From Pseudonocardia acidicola (GTDB lineage Bacteria; Actinomycetota; Actinomycetes; Mycobacteriales; Pseudonocardiaceae): a stretch of DNA of 64,000 nt. Each line of letters starts with the position of its first letter. Position 1 is the first letter of the stretch. The DNA lies in assembly GCF_012911935.1 (NCBI RefSeq), contig NZ_JAAXLA010000027.1, positions 1 to 64,000 of the forward strand, given 5' to 3'. The notes under the pieces were generated by a model. It did no database searches, was not told the origin of the DNA, and worked only from the letters and a program-made list of their open reading frames with translations. This document shows positions 16,779 through 26,476 of this stretch, one piece after another. The position numbers were made by a program, and so were the translations under genes.

Positions 16779-18281
16779 ATGAAGCTGCTCGCCGTCACCG
16801 CGTGCCCGACCGGTATCGCGCACACCTACATGGCCGCCGAGGCCCTCGAACAGGCCGCCGCCGACGCGGGCCACGAGATGATCGTCGAGACCCAGGGTTC
16901 CGCGGGTTCGGACCCGTTCCCGGCCGACGCGCTCGCCGCCGCCGACGCGATCATCCTGGCCGCCGACGTGGAGGTGAGGGACAAGGAGCGCTTCGCGCAC
17001 CTGCCCACCGTGCACAGCGGGGTCAAGAAGGCCATCAGCGGCGCCGACGACCTCATCGCGCAGGCCGTGGCCGCCGCGGAGGAACGGGCCGCCGCGCCCG
17101 CCGGCACCGTTGCGGCGCCGCGGGCGCCCGAGCTGCAGACGAAGGTGTCCGCCGGCATGGGCGCCGGGGCCAGGATCCGCGGCTGGCTGATGACCGGGGT
17201 CAGCTACGTGATCCCGTTCGTCGCCGCGGGCGGTCTGCTGATCGCGCTCGGCTTCGCCCTGGGCGGCTACCAGATCAGCGACGCGCCGCCCGTCACCGAG
17301 CAGTTCTCCTGGACCTCGCAGGTCAGCTGGGCCGCGCTGCTGTTCCAGCTCGGTGCGCTCGCGTTCGGCTTCCTCGTGCCGGTGCTGGGTGGGTTCATCG
17401 CCTACGCGATCGCCGACCGCCCGGCCCTGGTGCCCGGTTTCGTCGGCGGCATGGTCGCGGTGAAGGTCGGCGCCGGATTCCTCGGCGGCCTGGTCGCCGG
17501 TCTGCTGGCCGGTGGCGTGGTCTACGCGATGAAGAAGTGGAAGGCGCCCAAGGCGGTCGCCGGGATCATGCCGGTGCTGGTGCTGCCGCTGTTCGGCACG
17601 CTGATCGTCGGCGCGATCATGTTCGTGGTGGTCGGTGCGCCGCTGGCCGCCGCGACCAGCGGGCTGACCAACTGGCTCAACAGCCTGTCGGGCGGCAACG
17701 CGCTGCTGCTCGGCGCGATCCTCGGCCTGATGATGGCCTTCGACATGGGCGGGCCGGTCAACAAGGCGGCCTACGCGTTCGCCGTCGCCGGGCTGTCGAC
17801 CGGCTCCGGCACCGCACTGCTGATCATGGCCGCGGTGATGGCCGCGGGCATGACCCCGCCGCTGGCCCTGGCGCTGGCCACGGTCCTGCGCAAGAAGCTG
17901 TTCAGCGAGGTCGAGCGGGAGAACGGCCGGGCCGCCTGGCTGCTGGGCGCCTCCTTCATCACCGAAGGCGCCATCCCGTTCGCCGCGGCCGACCCGTTGC
18001 GCGTCATCCCGTCGATCATGGCCGGGTCCGCGGTGGCCGGCTCGCTGTCGATGGCCTTCGGCAGCACCCTGCGGGCCCCGCACGGCGGCATCTTCGTGCT
18101 CCCGCTGATCGGCAACCCGTGGGGCTACCTGGTCGCGATCATCGCCGGGACGCTCGTGTCCACCGCGCTGGTCATCGCCCTGAAAACGCTGGGCCGGCGC
18201 AAGGCCGCCGCGATCACGGACACCGCGGTCGCCGCCGCGTCCCCGTCCAGCACCGCCCGGACCGCAGCCGCGCGCGTCTGA
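16779..18281 (+). CDS. fruA: PTS fructose transporter EIIBC
   Basis: Protein of 500 aa that imports and phosphorylates fructose. The EIIB domain (1-110) has the phospho-Cys9 in ACPTGIAHT. A linker rich in Ala follows, then the EIIC membrane domain (about 130-480) with some eight to ten segments, including GVSYVIPFVAAGGLLIALG, MMAFDMGGPVNKAAY and the conserved ITEGAIPFAAADP loop. It acts in the cytoplasmic membrane. Confidence 0.96.
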   Translation: MKLLAVTACPTGIAHTYMAAEALEQAAADAGHEMIVETQGSAGSDPFPADALAAADAIILAADVEVRDKERFAHLPTVHSGVKKAISGADDLIAQAVAAAEERAAAPAGTVAAPRAPELQTKVSAGMGAGARIRGWLMTGVSYVIPFVAAGGLLIALGFALGGYQISDAPPVTEQFSWTSQVSWAALLFQLGALAFGFLVPVLGGFIAYAIADRPALVPGFVGGMVAVKVGAGFLGGLVAGLLAGGVVYAMKKWKAPKAVAGIMPVLVLPLFGTLIVGAIMFVVVGAPLAAATSGLTNWLNSLSGGNALLLGAILGLMMAFDMGGPVNKAAYAFAVAGLSTGSGTALLIMAAVMAAGMTPPLALALATVLRKKLFSEVERENGRAAWLLGASFITEGAIPFAAADPLRVIPSIMAGSAVAGSLSMAFGSTLRAPHGGIFVLPLIGNPWGYLVAIIAGTLVSTALVIALKTLGRRKAAAITDTAVAAASPSSTARTAAARV

Positions 18282-18311
18282 GCCGCACCGTCGTCGAAGA
18301 GGAGATCCGTC

Positions 18312-18593
18312 ATGGCGCAACGTCGAGTGAAGGTCGGTTCGTCGGTGGGCCTGCACGCCCGCCCGGCGCAGATCTTCTGCAAGGCCGCCGCGGCCCAGCC
18401 CACGAAGGTGAGCATCGCCGCGGGTGACCGGGGCCCGGTGGACGCCCGCAGCATCCTCAGCGTGCTCGGGCTGGGCGTGGGCAGCGGTGAGGAGGTCGTG
18501 CTCTCCGCCGCGGACGACACCGACGGCGAGGCCGCGGTCGAGGCGCTGGCCGAGCTGCTCGCCACCGATCTGGACGCGGTGCCCAGCAGCTGA
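18312..18593 (+). CDS. ptsH: Phosphocarrier protein HPr
   Basis: HPr of 93 aa, accepting phosphate from enzyme I at His15 (GLHARPA) and passing it to EIIA. The regulatory serine position is Ser47 (ARSILSVLGLG), although HPr kinase is generally absent from actinobacteria. An AAGAGGAG ribosome site precedes ATG 18312. Last gene of the operon, closed by a strong hairpin. Confidence 0.96.
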   Translation: MAQRRVKVGSSVGLHARPAQIFCKAAAAQPTKVSIAAGDRGPVDARSILSVLGLGVGSGEEVVLSAADDTDGEAAVEALAELLATDLDAVPSS

Positions 18594-18606
18594 TCCCGCA
18601 CGCCCA

Positions 18607-18644
18607 CGACGGCGCGGCACCCGGAGGGGGGTGCCGCGCCGTCG
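18607..18644 (+). terminator. Strong hairpin terminator after ptsH
   Basis: Perfect 16-bp stem (18607-18622 with 18629-18644) and a 6-base loop, 13 bp after the ptsH stop. There is no T-run, as is common in actinobacteria. Confidence 0.85.
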
Positions 18645-18746
18645 GCGTCTCCCGATGGCGGCGCCCGGCGGACCACAGCACGATGAGCACCACTTCCGTT
18701 CCCAGTGCCGCGAGCGGGCCCACCCCGGACGCCGACGGAGGACCCC

Positions 18747-21539
18747 ATGACCGATGCGGCACGCTCCCCCAGACCGCAACTGCTGGCCGCCGCCTCCGTC
18801 GCGGCGCACGCGGGCGTCGTCTCCGAGTCCGAGCACGAGGCGTTGCGCGCCGACATCCGGCGGCTCTCCACGATGCTCGGGCGGACCGTCGCCCAGCAGA
18901 GCGGTGACGAGCTGCTCGAGCTGATCGAACAGGTGCGCCGGCTGTCCCGGGCCGCGACCGAGGGCGAGAACGGCACCGACAGCGCGGACACCGAGATCAC
19001 CCGGCTGCTGTCCGGGCTGGACGCGGGCACCGCCGTCGCGCTGGCCCGGGCGTTCTCGCAGTACTTCCAGCTGGCCAATGTCGCCGAGCAGCTGCACCGC
19101 AGCAACGAGCTGCGCACGCTGCGCCCGGCCGATCGCCGTCCGCTGCGCACGGTCATGCAGCGCCTGGCCCGCGACGCCGACCACGACGAGGTTCAGGCCG
19201 TCCTGGCCCGCGCCGAGCTGCGCCCGGTCTTCACCGCGCACCCCACCGAGTCGACGCGGCAGTCGGTGCTGGGCATCCTGCGCCGGGTGGCCGACGCGCT
19301 CGATCGCGGCGCCCCCGACGAGGAGCTCACCGCGCTGATCGATCTGCTCTGGCAGACCGACGAGATCCGCCCGGGCAAGCCGACCGTGGCCGACGAGGCC
19401 CGCGCCATCGGCTGGTACATGGAGCAGCTCGGCAGCCACGCGGTGCCCGAACTGCTGGCCGCCCTCGAAGCCGAGGCGCGCGCGGCCGGCTTCGAGGTGC
19501 CCGGCACCGCGCGGCCGCTGGCACTCGGCACCTGGGTGGGCGGCGACCGCGACGGCAACCCGAACGTGACCCCCGCCGTCACCGCCGAGGTCATGCGGCT
19601 CTACGCGGACCGTGCGCTGCGCATCCACCGCGACCTCGCCGAGACACTGGTGTCCGAGCTGAGCATCTCCACCCGGGTCGTCGGGGTGTCGGAGGAGCTG
19701 CGCGCGTCGCTGGCCCGCGACCGCCGGGCGCTGCCCGAGATCCACGACCGCTACATCCGGCTCAACGCGAACGAGCCCTACCGGCTCAAGGCCTCCTACG
19801 TCCAGGCCCGGCTGGAGAACACCCGGGGCCGGCTGGCCGCCGGCACCCCGCACGTCGAGGGCCGGGACTACCTGGGGGCCGCGGGCTACCTCGCCGACCT
19901 GGAGGTGATGGACCGGTCGCTGCGCCGGCACCTCGGCGAACGGATCGCCGACGCAACGCTGGCCCGCGCGATCCGCACCGGCCGCGCGCTCGGGCTGCAC
20001 CTGGCCGCCCTCGACGTCCGTGAGCACGGCGACGCCCACCACGAGGCGCTGGCCGCGCTCTACGCCCGGCTCGGCGAGCCGGACACCCCTTACCAGGAGC
20101 TGGATCGGGAAGGCCGGACCGCGCTGCTGTCGCGGGAACTAGCGGGTGGGCGCCCGCTGGCCGCCCGGCACGGTGACCTGCCTGAACCCGCCGACCGGGT
20201 GATGGCCACGTTCGACATGCTGCACGACGCCCAGCACCGCTACGGGGAGGAGGCGGCGAGCACCTACATCGTCTCGATGGCCAAGGGCGTGGACGACCTG
20301 CTCGCCGTCGCGGTGCTGGCCCGCGAGGCCGGGATGGTGGACCTGTCGGAGTCCACCGGGCGCTCGTCGCTGGACCTGGTGCCGCTGTTCGAGACCGTCG
20401 AGGAGCTCAGCCGGGCCGGCGCGCTGCTCCACGGGCTGTTGTCCGACCCCGGCTACCGCCGGCACGTGCGCCAGCGCGGCGACGTGCAGGAGGTGATGCT
20501 CGGCTACTCCGACTCCAACAAGGGCGCCGGCATCACCACCTCGCAGTGGGAGATCCACCGTGCCCAGCGCCAGCTCCGCGACGTCGCGGCCGAGCACGGG
20601 GTGCGGCTGCGGCTGTTCCACGGGCGCGGCGGCTCGGTGGGCCGCGGCGGCGGGCCCGCGGGCGAGGCCGTCGCGGCGACCCCGTTCGGGACCGTCGACG
20701 CCACGATGAAGGTCACCGAGCAGGGGGAGGTCGTCTCGGACAAGTACTCGCTGCCCGCGCTGGCCCACGACAACCTCGAGATCATGCTGGCCGCGATGCT
20801 CGACGCGACGCTGCTGCACCAGGCCTCGCACTGGCCCGCGGGCACGCTCGCCCGCTGGGACGAGGCGATGACCGCGGTCAGCGACGCGGCCCGGTCGGCC
20901 TACCGGCGGCTGGTGGAGTCGCCGGGACTGCCGGAGTTCTTCACCACGGCCACCCCGGTCGAGGAGCTGGGCCGGCTCAACGTGGGCTCGCGACCGTCGC
21001 GGCGCCCGGGCCGGGGCACCCCGACGCTGGACGACCTGCGCGCGATCCCGTGGGTGTTCGGCTGGACGCAGACCCGGATGGTGGTGCCCGGCTGGTACGG
21101 GGTGGGCAGCGGCCTGCGGGCGGCCCGGGAGGCCGGGTACGGGCCGGTGCTCGACGAGATGCGCGAGTGGGCGTTCTTCTCCAACCTGCTCGGCAACGTC
21201 GAGATGACGCTGGCCAAGACCGACCTGCGGATCGCCGCCGACTACGTCTTCGCGCTGGTCGACCCGGCGCACCAACCGATCTTCGACGACATCCGCGCCG
21301 AGCACGAACGGACCCTGCGCGAGGTGCTGCGGCTGGCCGGCGCGGGAACCCTGCTGGCCCGCCATCCGGTGCTGCGCAACACCCTCGCCGTGCGGGCCGC
21401 CTACCTGGAGCCGCTGCACCACCTGCAGGTGGAACTGCTGGCCCAGCGCCGCAAGGTCGACGAGCCCGATCCCGACCTGCACCGGGCGCTGCTGCTGACG
21501 ATCAACGGCATCGCCGCGGGCCTGCGCAACACCGGGTGA
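18747..21539 (+). CDS. ppc: Phosphoenolpyruvate carboxylase
   Basis: Anaplerotic enzyme of 930 aa making oxaloacetate from PEP and bicarbonate. Family motifs: TAHPTES, WVGGDRDGNPNVT, LGYSDSNKGAGI, FHGRGGSVGRGGGP and WTQTRMVVPGWYG; it ends in NTG. Start ATG 18747 is set by GGAGG at 18735-18739. It sits after the PTS terminator. Both units use PEP, but they look separately transcribed. Confidence 0.97.
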   Translation: MTDAARSPRPQLLAAASVAAHAGVVSESEHEALRADIRRLSTMLGRTVAQQSGDELLELIEQVRRLSRAATEGENGTDSADTEITRLLSGLDAGTAVALARAFSQYFQLANVAEQLHRSNELRTLRPADRRPLRTVMQRLARDADHDEVQAVLARAELRPVFTAHPTESTRQSVLGILRRVADALDRGAPDEELTALIDLLWQTDEIRPGKPTVADEARAIGWYMEQLGSHAVPELLAALEAEARAAGFEVPGTARPLALGTWVGGDRDGNPNVTPAVTAEVMRLYADRALRIHRDLAETLVSELSISTRVVGVSEELRASLARDRRALPEIHDRYIRLNANEPYRLKASYVQARLENTRGRLAAGTPHVEGRDYLGAAGYLADLEVMDRSLRRHLGERIADATLARAIRTGRALGLHLAALDVREHGDAHHEALAALYARLGEPDTPYQELDREGRTALLSRELAGGRPLAARHGDLPEPADRVMATFDMLHDAQHRYGEEAASTYIVSMAKGVDDLLAVAVLAREAGMVDLSESTGRSSLDLVPLFETVEELSRAGALLHGLLSDPGYRRHVRQRGDVQEVMLGYSDSNKGAGITTSQWEIHRAQRQLRDVAAEHGVRLRLFHGRGGSVGRGGGPAGEAVAATPFGTVDATMKVTEQGEVVSDKYSLPALAHDNLEIMLAAMLDATLLHQASHWPAGTLARWDEAMTAVSDAARSAYRRLVESPGLPEFFTTATPVEELGRLNVGSRPSRRPGRGTPTLDDLRAIPWVFGWTQTRMVVPGWYGVGSGLRAAREAGYGPVLDEMREWAFFSNLLGNVEMTLAKTDLRIAADYVFALVDPAHQPIFDDIRAEHERTLREVLRLAGAGTLLARHPVLRNTLAVRAAYLEPLHHLQVELLAQRRKVDEPDPDLHRALLLTINGIAAGLRNTG

Positions 21540-21546
21540 GCGCCGC

Positions 21547-23073
21547 TCAGGTGCGGTGCAGTTCGAACTCCGGGCGCGCCGGCGTCACCCGCGGGTGCGG
21601 CTGCGGTCGGTGCCGCGCGCGCCACCGGACGAGTTCGGCGACGGCGAGGGCCAGCGCCACCAGCATGGCCCCCGCTGCGCAGAACAGCGCGTCCGACACC
21701 GCCCGCCCGTAGTCGCCACCGCGGCTCAGCGTCGCGTAGAAGATCCCGGCCAGCAACGCGGTGCCCATCGCGGCGCCGATCCGTTGCCCGGTCTGCAGGG
21801 CCCCGCCGGCGGCGCCGGCCATCTTCACCGGAACCGCCTCCAGGGCGAGGGTGATGTTGGGCGTGACCACCATCCCGCCGCCGATCCCGGCCACGAACAG
21901 CGGCGCGGCGCAGGCGAGCCCCGCCGAGAGGCCGCTGACATGGCGCAGCACCAGCGCGGTGGCCAGCAGCCCTGCCGCCACCACGGTAAGCCCGGCCACC
22001 GTGAGCCACCGACCGAGCCGGGGCACCAGCCGGCCGGAGACCATCGAGGAGAGCGCGGCACCCAGCGCGAACGGCGTCACCGCCAGGCCCGACCGCAGCG
22101 CGGAGTAGCCGAGTCCGAACTGGAAGTACATCGCCAGGACCAGCCAGATGCCGGTGAACCCCGCGAAGTACACCAGCCCGATGAGCAGCCCCTCGGGGTA
22201 GCCGGGGGTGTGCACCAGGCTCGGATCGAGCAGCGGCTGGTGGCCGCGGCGCACCGTGTACGCCTCCCAGCGGGCGAAGAGCACGAACAGGACCACCGCG
22301 AGGAGGTAGGCCCACCACCACCGGCTCAGCCCGCCGCTCTGGCCGTCGACGAGCGGCAGCAGCACGGCGACCACCCCACCGCCCAGCAGCACCGTTCCCA
22401 CCAGGTCGAGGTGCGCCCGGCCGGCCCGCCGGGTGGTCCGCGGTACCCACCGGGCGGCCAGCACGAGGGCCACGATCCCGATCGGGACATTGACGTAGAA
22501 CACCCAGCGCCAGGCCTCCGGGCCGTTGCCCAGGGTGATGATCAGACCGCCGAGCACCGGCCCCACCGCGGTGGCGAGCCCGATGGTCGCGCCGAGCACA
22601 CCGAAGGCCCGGCCGCGCTCAGGCCCGCGGAACAGGTCCTGGATCAGCGCGGAGTTCTGCGGGGCGAGGGTGCCGGCCGCGACGCCCTGCAGCAGCCGCG
22701 CCACCACCAGCAGCTCGGCGGTCGGTGCCGCCCCGGCGCCGGCGCTCGTCAGCACGAAGGCGGCCAGCGCGATGAGGAACATCCGGCGCCGGCCCATCAG
22801 GTCGCCGAGCCGGCCGGCCGGGACCAGCGCCAGCCCGAAGGTCAGGGCGTAGCCGGACACCACCCACTGCACCTGCTGCGGTGAGGCGTGCAGTCCACGC
22901 TCGATGGAGGGCACCGCGACGTTCACGATGCTGACGTCGAGCAGGGTCATGAAGCCGGCGATCTGCGTCACGAACAGCGCGCGCCAGCGCCGGGGGTCCG
23001 GCGTCCAGGCCGCCGCGGGGGCGGCCGGCGCCGGGCTGGACGGATCGCCTTGTCGGCTCGTCACCCCGTCCAT
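21547..23073 (-). CDS. MFS drug-type exporter, DHA2 family (14 TM)
   Basis: Membrane protein of 508 aa of the EmrB/QacA type. It has motif A GRLGDLMGRRRMF, the LDVSIVNVAVPSI segment of DHA2 TM1, and about 14 hydrophobic segments. It likely exports a toxic or lipophilic compound using the proton gradient. It converges with ppc across only 7 bp. No regulator is adjacent except the ROK gene upstream, which faces another operon. Confidence 0.93.
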   Translation of the reverse strand: MDGVTSRQGDPSSPAPAAPAAAWTPDPRRWRALFVTQIAGFMTLLDVSIVNVAVPSIERGLHASPQQVQWVVSGYALTFGLALVPAGRLGDLMGRRRMFLIALAAFVLTSAGAGAAPTAELLVVARLLQGVAAGTLAPQNSALIQDLFRGPERGRAFGVLGATIGLATAVGPVLGGLIITLGNGPEAWRWVFYVNVPIGIVALVLAARWVPRTTRRAGRAHLDLVGTVLLGGGVVAVLLPLVDGQSGGLSRWWWAYLLAVVLFVLFARWEAYTVRRGHQPLLDPSLVHTPGYPEGLLIGLVYFAGFTGIWLVLAMYFQFGLGYSALRSGLAVTPFALGAALSSMVSGRLVPRLGRWLTVAGLTVVAAGLLATALVLRHVSGLSAGLACAAPLFVAGIGGGMVVTPNITLALEAVPVKMAGAAGGALQTGQRIGAAMGTALLAGIFYATLSRGGDYGRAVSDALFCAAGAMLVALALAVAELVRWRARHRPQPHPRVTPARPEFELHRT

Positions 23074-23116
23074 CGTCCGCGCCCCGGGGGCACGTTGGCC
23101 ACCTGGGGCGGTGCGG

Positions 23117-24391
23117 TCAGCCGGCAGCGAGCGTGGGCCGCCCGGCGGGGGTGCCGTGCCCGATCCAGCGGCCCAACCGCTCCCGGGAGAGCAACTCGTC
23201 GACGACCATGAACGCGGCCCCGAGCAGCCCGGCCCGGCCGCTCAACGGGGAACGGGCGATCTGCAGGTCGCGGGTGGCCAGCGGCAGCGAGCGGCGGTAC
23301 ACGGCGTGGCGGATCGAGGCGAGCAGCAGGTCGCCCGAGGCCCCGACCCCGCCGCCGAGCAGCACCATCGCCGGGTTGTAGAAGTTCACCAGCGCGGCGA
23401 GCGTCTCCCCGACCAGCCTGCCGGCGCGCTGCAGCAACTCCACGGCCACCGGGTCGCCGAACTCGGCCGCCGTCACCACATCGAGGGCCTGCAGCGGGCC
23501 CTGCTCGAGCCGCTGCGCGAGCACCGGGCTGCGCCCCTCCCCGGCCGCCACCGTCGCGTCCCGGGCCAGCGCCGCCCCACCGGCCAGCGCCTCCAGGCAA
23601 CCGACGTTGCCGCAGCGGCACACCACGTCGGCCGCCCCGGGCACGCTGCTCACCAGCGCGACGTGGCCGATGTCGCCCGCACAGCCCTGGGCCCCGCGGT
23701 GCAGCCGGCCACCGGAGACGAGACCGGCCCCGATCCCGGTACCGATCTTCACGTAGATCATGTCGGCGACGTCGCGGGCCAGGCCGGCGCGGACCTCGCC
23801 GAGGGCCATCGTGTTGACCTCGTTGTCCACCCAGACCGGGACGTCGTAGCGGGCGGCGAGCCGGTCGCGGACCGGGTAGCCGTCCCAGCCGGGCATGATC
23901 GGCGGGGCCACCGGGCGGCCGGAGGCGAACTCGACCGGCCCGGGCACGCCGACCCCGATGCCCCACACCGGCGACGGGTGCCCGTCCGCGAGCAGGGCGT
24001 CGAAGAGCTCCTCGACCAGGCTCAGCGTGGCCTCCGGGCCGGCCGCGATGTCCCAGGTCGCGTCGCGGTGCACGAGCAGGTTCCCGGCCAGGTCGGTGAG
24101 GCCGGCGCTCAGCCCGGTGGCGCCTAGCTCGGCGACGAGCACGGCGCCGGCCTCCGCCCGGAACCGCAGTTCACGAGGGGCGCGCCCGCCGGTGGACCGG
24201 CCGAGCTGGCCCTCCTCGAGCAGCCCGCTGCCGATCAGTTGGCCGAGCCGCTGAGTGATCACGGTGCGGCCGAGCCCGGCCCGCCGGGACAGCTCCGGGC
24301 GGGTCCGGGCCTCGCCGAAACGAACCATGTCGAGCACCGCGACCAGGCTGTCGAGCTGGTCAGGGGGCATCCCCGGGTCGGTCACCGCCAT
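23117..24391 (-). CDS. ROK-family transcriptional repressor
   Basis: Regulator of 424 aa with an N-terminal winged helix (about 10-75) and a ROK sugar-kinase-like body. The zinc motif CRCGNVGCLEA and IGTGIGAGLVSGG are present. The ATP loop is degenerate (ELGATG for DxGGT) and the catalytic Asp of the NDxN motif is Glu (DNEVNT), so it should bind but not phosphorylate sugar. Start ATG 24391 was chosen because the longer frame upstream crosses the divergent promoter. It most likely represses the sugar operon that starts at 24501. Confidence 0.92.
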   Translation of the reverse strand: MAVTDPGMPPDQLDSLVAVLDMVRFGEARTRPELSRRAGLGRTVITQRLGQLIGSGLLEEGQLGRSTGGRAPRELRFRAEAGAVLVAELGATGLSAGLTDLAGNLLVHRDATWDIAAGPEATLSLVEELFDALLADGHPSPVWGIGVGVPGPVEFASGRPVAPPIMPGWDGYPVRDRLAARYDVPVWVDNEVNTMALGEVRAGLARDVADMIYVKIGTGIGAGLVSGGRLHRGAQGCAGDIGHVALVSSVPGAADVVCRCGNVGCLEALAGGAALARDATVAAGEGRSPVLAQRLEQGPLQALDVVTAAEFGDPVAVELLQRAGRLVGETLAALVNFYNPAMVLLGGGVGASGDLLLASIRHAVYRRSLPLATRDLQIARSPLSGRAGLLGAAFMVVDELLSRERLGRWIGHGTPAGRPTLAAG

Positions 24392-24441
24392 ACCGCCTCG
24401 TACTCCGTTCCGGATAACGCACCGGTTCCGAGCGTAGAGCA

Positions 24442-24471
24442 TTGACTTATGTTCAGAGCAAACATTACGGT
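24442..24471 (+). promoter_or_regulatory. Promoter and ROK operator of the sugar operon
   Basis: TTGACT (24442-24447) and TACGGT (24466-24471) with an 18-bp spacer. The inverted repeat TTATGTT-N7-AACATTA (24447-24467, 6 of 7 pairs) fills the spacer, an ideal repressor site for the divergent ROK protein. Confidence 0.68.
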
Positions 24472-24500
24472 GCGCGCATCGGTCCAAAGGAGGGGCGATC

Positions 24501-25319
24501 ATGCGCCTGGGCTATCACTCGATCACCTGGGGTGGCGTCACCGGTGACGCCACCGGGGTGACCAGCGTCAAGGACCTCGTCTACAAGGTGCCCGGCTCGA
24601 TGCACCGCGCCCTGCGCGACATCGCCGCCGCCGGGTACGAGGGCGTGGAGATGTTCGACGGCAACGTCGCCGACTTCGCCGACAACCCCGGCGAGCTGCG
24701 CAGCCTGCTCGCGGAGACCGGGTTGTCGCTGGTCAGCGTGTACACCGGGGCCAACTTCATCTACTCCGAGATCCTCCCGGACGAGCTGTACCGGGTGCGC
24801 CGCGCGGCCGAGCTGGCCGCGACCTTCGGCGCCGAGCAGCTCGTCGTCGGCGGCGGCGCGCGGCGCGCGGCCGGCACGCGAGAGGCGGACTACGACCGGC
24901 TCGCCGAGGCCCTCGACACCGTTACCGGCATCGCCGAGGAGCACGGCCTGTCGGCCTGCTACCACCCGCACCTGACGACGATCGTGGAGAGCCCGGAGGA
25001 GGTCGAGAAGATCTTCACCCGGTCCCGGATCGGGTTCTGCCCGGACACCGCGCACCTGGCCGCGGGCGGCGGCGACCCGGCGGCGCTGATCCGCCGGCAC
25101 CCCGACCGGATCCGCCACGTACACCTCAAGGACCTGCGCCGCGACCCGTTCACGTTCCTCCCGCTCGGCGAGGGCGAGATCGACTTCGCCGACGTGCTGG
25201 CCGCCGTCCGCGAGGTCGGCTACGACCGCTGGCTGATCGTGGAACTCGACTCCTACGACGGCGACCCGGCCGAGGCCGCGCGGATCAGCAAGACCTTCCT
25301 GGACAAGGCCCTGTCGTGA
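24501..25319 (+). CDS. Sugar phosphate isomerase/epimerase-like TIM-barrel protein
   Basis: Xylose-isomerase-like barrel of 272 aa (AP_endonuc_2 superfamily). Metal and substrate residues are visible in EGVEMFDG, YHPHLTTIVE, GFCPDTAHL, HVHLKDL and LIVELDSY. The relatives include inosose dehydratase (IolE) and 3-keto-sugar enzymes. First gene of the operon, with AAAGGAGG before ATG 24501; it overlaps the binding-protein gene by GTGA. The substrate is unknown, likely an oxidised sugar or polyol. Confidence 0.88.
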   Translation: MRLGYHSITWGGVTGDATGVTSVKDLVYKVPGSMHRALRDIAAAGYEGVEMFDGNVADFADNPGELRSLLAETGLSLVSVYTGANFIYSEILPDELYRVRRAAELAATFGAEQLVVGGGARRAAGTREADYDRLAEALDTVTGIAEEHGLSACYHPHLTTIVESPEEVEKIFTRSRIGFCPDTAHLAAGGGDPAALIRRHPDRIRHVHLKDLRRDPFTFLPLGEGEIDFADVLAAVREVGYDRWLIVELDSYDGDPAEAARISKTFLDKALS

Positions 25320-26476
25320 GGCGCTTCCGGTACGTCGCCGCGCTCGGGCTGGCGCTGGTCGTCGTGCTGGCCGGCTGTTCCGGCCCCGCCGAGACCCGCA
25401 CCGCGCCGCAGCGGGGCTACCCGCCGGCCCAGCAGGCGCTCGCCGCGCTGGCCGGGAAGGTGCTCGCCACCGGACCCAACGGCGAGCCGCCGGCCTCCGC
25501 CGAGTCGGTGACCCTCACGCCCGCCGAGATCGAGCAGGTCAAGGCGAAGAAGGCCACCGCCGCGATCGTCATGCACTACACCGGCGACGGCTGGACCGAC
25601 GCCCAGATCGCCGGGCTGCGCCAGGAGTTCGGCGCGCTCGGGATCCGGATCATCGCCGTCACCGACGCCAACTTCGAACCCGACAAGCAGGTATCCGACA
25701 TCGAGACCGTGCTCGCCCGCAAGCCCGACATCATCGTCTCCATCCCGGCCGACCCGGTCGCCACCGCCGGCGCCTACAAGCAGGCCGCCGCCGCCGGGGT
25801 GAAGCTCGTGTTCATGGACAACGTGCCGTCCGGGATGGTCGCCGGCCGGGACTACGTCTCCGCGGTGTCGGCGGACAACGTCGGCAACGGCGTCGTCGCC
25901 GCGCACCTGATGGCCGACGCGCTCGGCGGCCGCGGTGACATCGGCGTCGTCTTCCACGAGGCCGACTTCCAGGTGACCCGCCAGCGTCTGCAGGGCTTCG
26001 AGCAGACCATCCAGCGGGACTACCCGAACATCCACATCGTCGACCGCAAGGGCGTCACGGGTCCCGACTTCGCCGGCCAGGCGCAGGCCGCAGCCACCGC
26101 GATGATGGTCAAGCACCAGAACCTGGCCGGGATCTGGGGCGTCTGGGACGTCCCCACCGAAGGGATCATCGCCGCGGCCCGCGCGATCGACCGCCACGAC
26201 CTGGCGATCACCACCGAGGACCTCGGGCCGAACGTGGCCATCGCGCTGGCGTCGAACCAATTCGTCACCGGGCTCGGCGCGCAGCGGCCCTTCGACCAGG
26301 GCGTCACCGAGGCCAAGCTCGCCGCCTACTCGCTGATCGGCAAGCAGGCGCCGCCCTACGTCGCGCTCGACGCGCTGCCGGTGACCCACGCAAACGTCCT
26401 CGACGCCTGGCGCGAGGTCTACCACTCCGACCCGCCCGCGCAGGTCACCGAGTCGTTCGTGGGAGGCCGGCAATGA
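25316..26476 (+). CDS. Sugar ABC transporter substrate-binding lipoprotein
   Basis: RbsB-type binding protein (Peripla_BP_4) of 386 aa. The signal peptide ends in the lipobox VLAGC with the lipidated Cys21. The mature two-lobe body includes DIETVLARKPDIIVSIPADPVATA and TTEDLGPNVAIALA. It captures the sugar outside the membrane for the ATPase and permease encoded next. Start GTG 25316 overlaps the isomerase stop. Confidence 0.94.
   Translation: MRRFRYVAALGLALVVVLAGCSGPAETRTAPQRGYPPAQQALAALAGKVLATGPNGEPPASAESVTLTPAEIEQVKAKKATAAIVMHYTGDGWTDAQIAGLRQEFGALGIRIIAVTDANFEPDKQVSDIETVLARKPDIIVSIPADPVATAGAYKQAAAAGVKLVFMDNVPSGMVAGRDYVSAVSADNVGNGVVAAHLMADALGGRGDIGVVFHEADFQVTRQRLQGFEQTIQRDYPNIHIVDRKGVTGPDFAGQAQAAATAMMVKHQNLAGIWGVWDVPTEGIIAAARAIDRHDLAITTEDLGPNVAIALASNQFVTGLGAQRPFDQGVTEAKLAAYSLIGKQAPPYVALDALPVTHANVLDAWREVYHSDPPAQVTESFVGGRQ

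Noticed and set aside
16701..20042. Very long open frame antisense to the fructose PTS and ppc genes (over 1100 codons)
   Set aside because: It runs against well-recognised genes with clear motifs, has Arg/Gly/His-rich composition typical of GC-rich shadow frames, and has no family motif.
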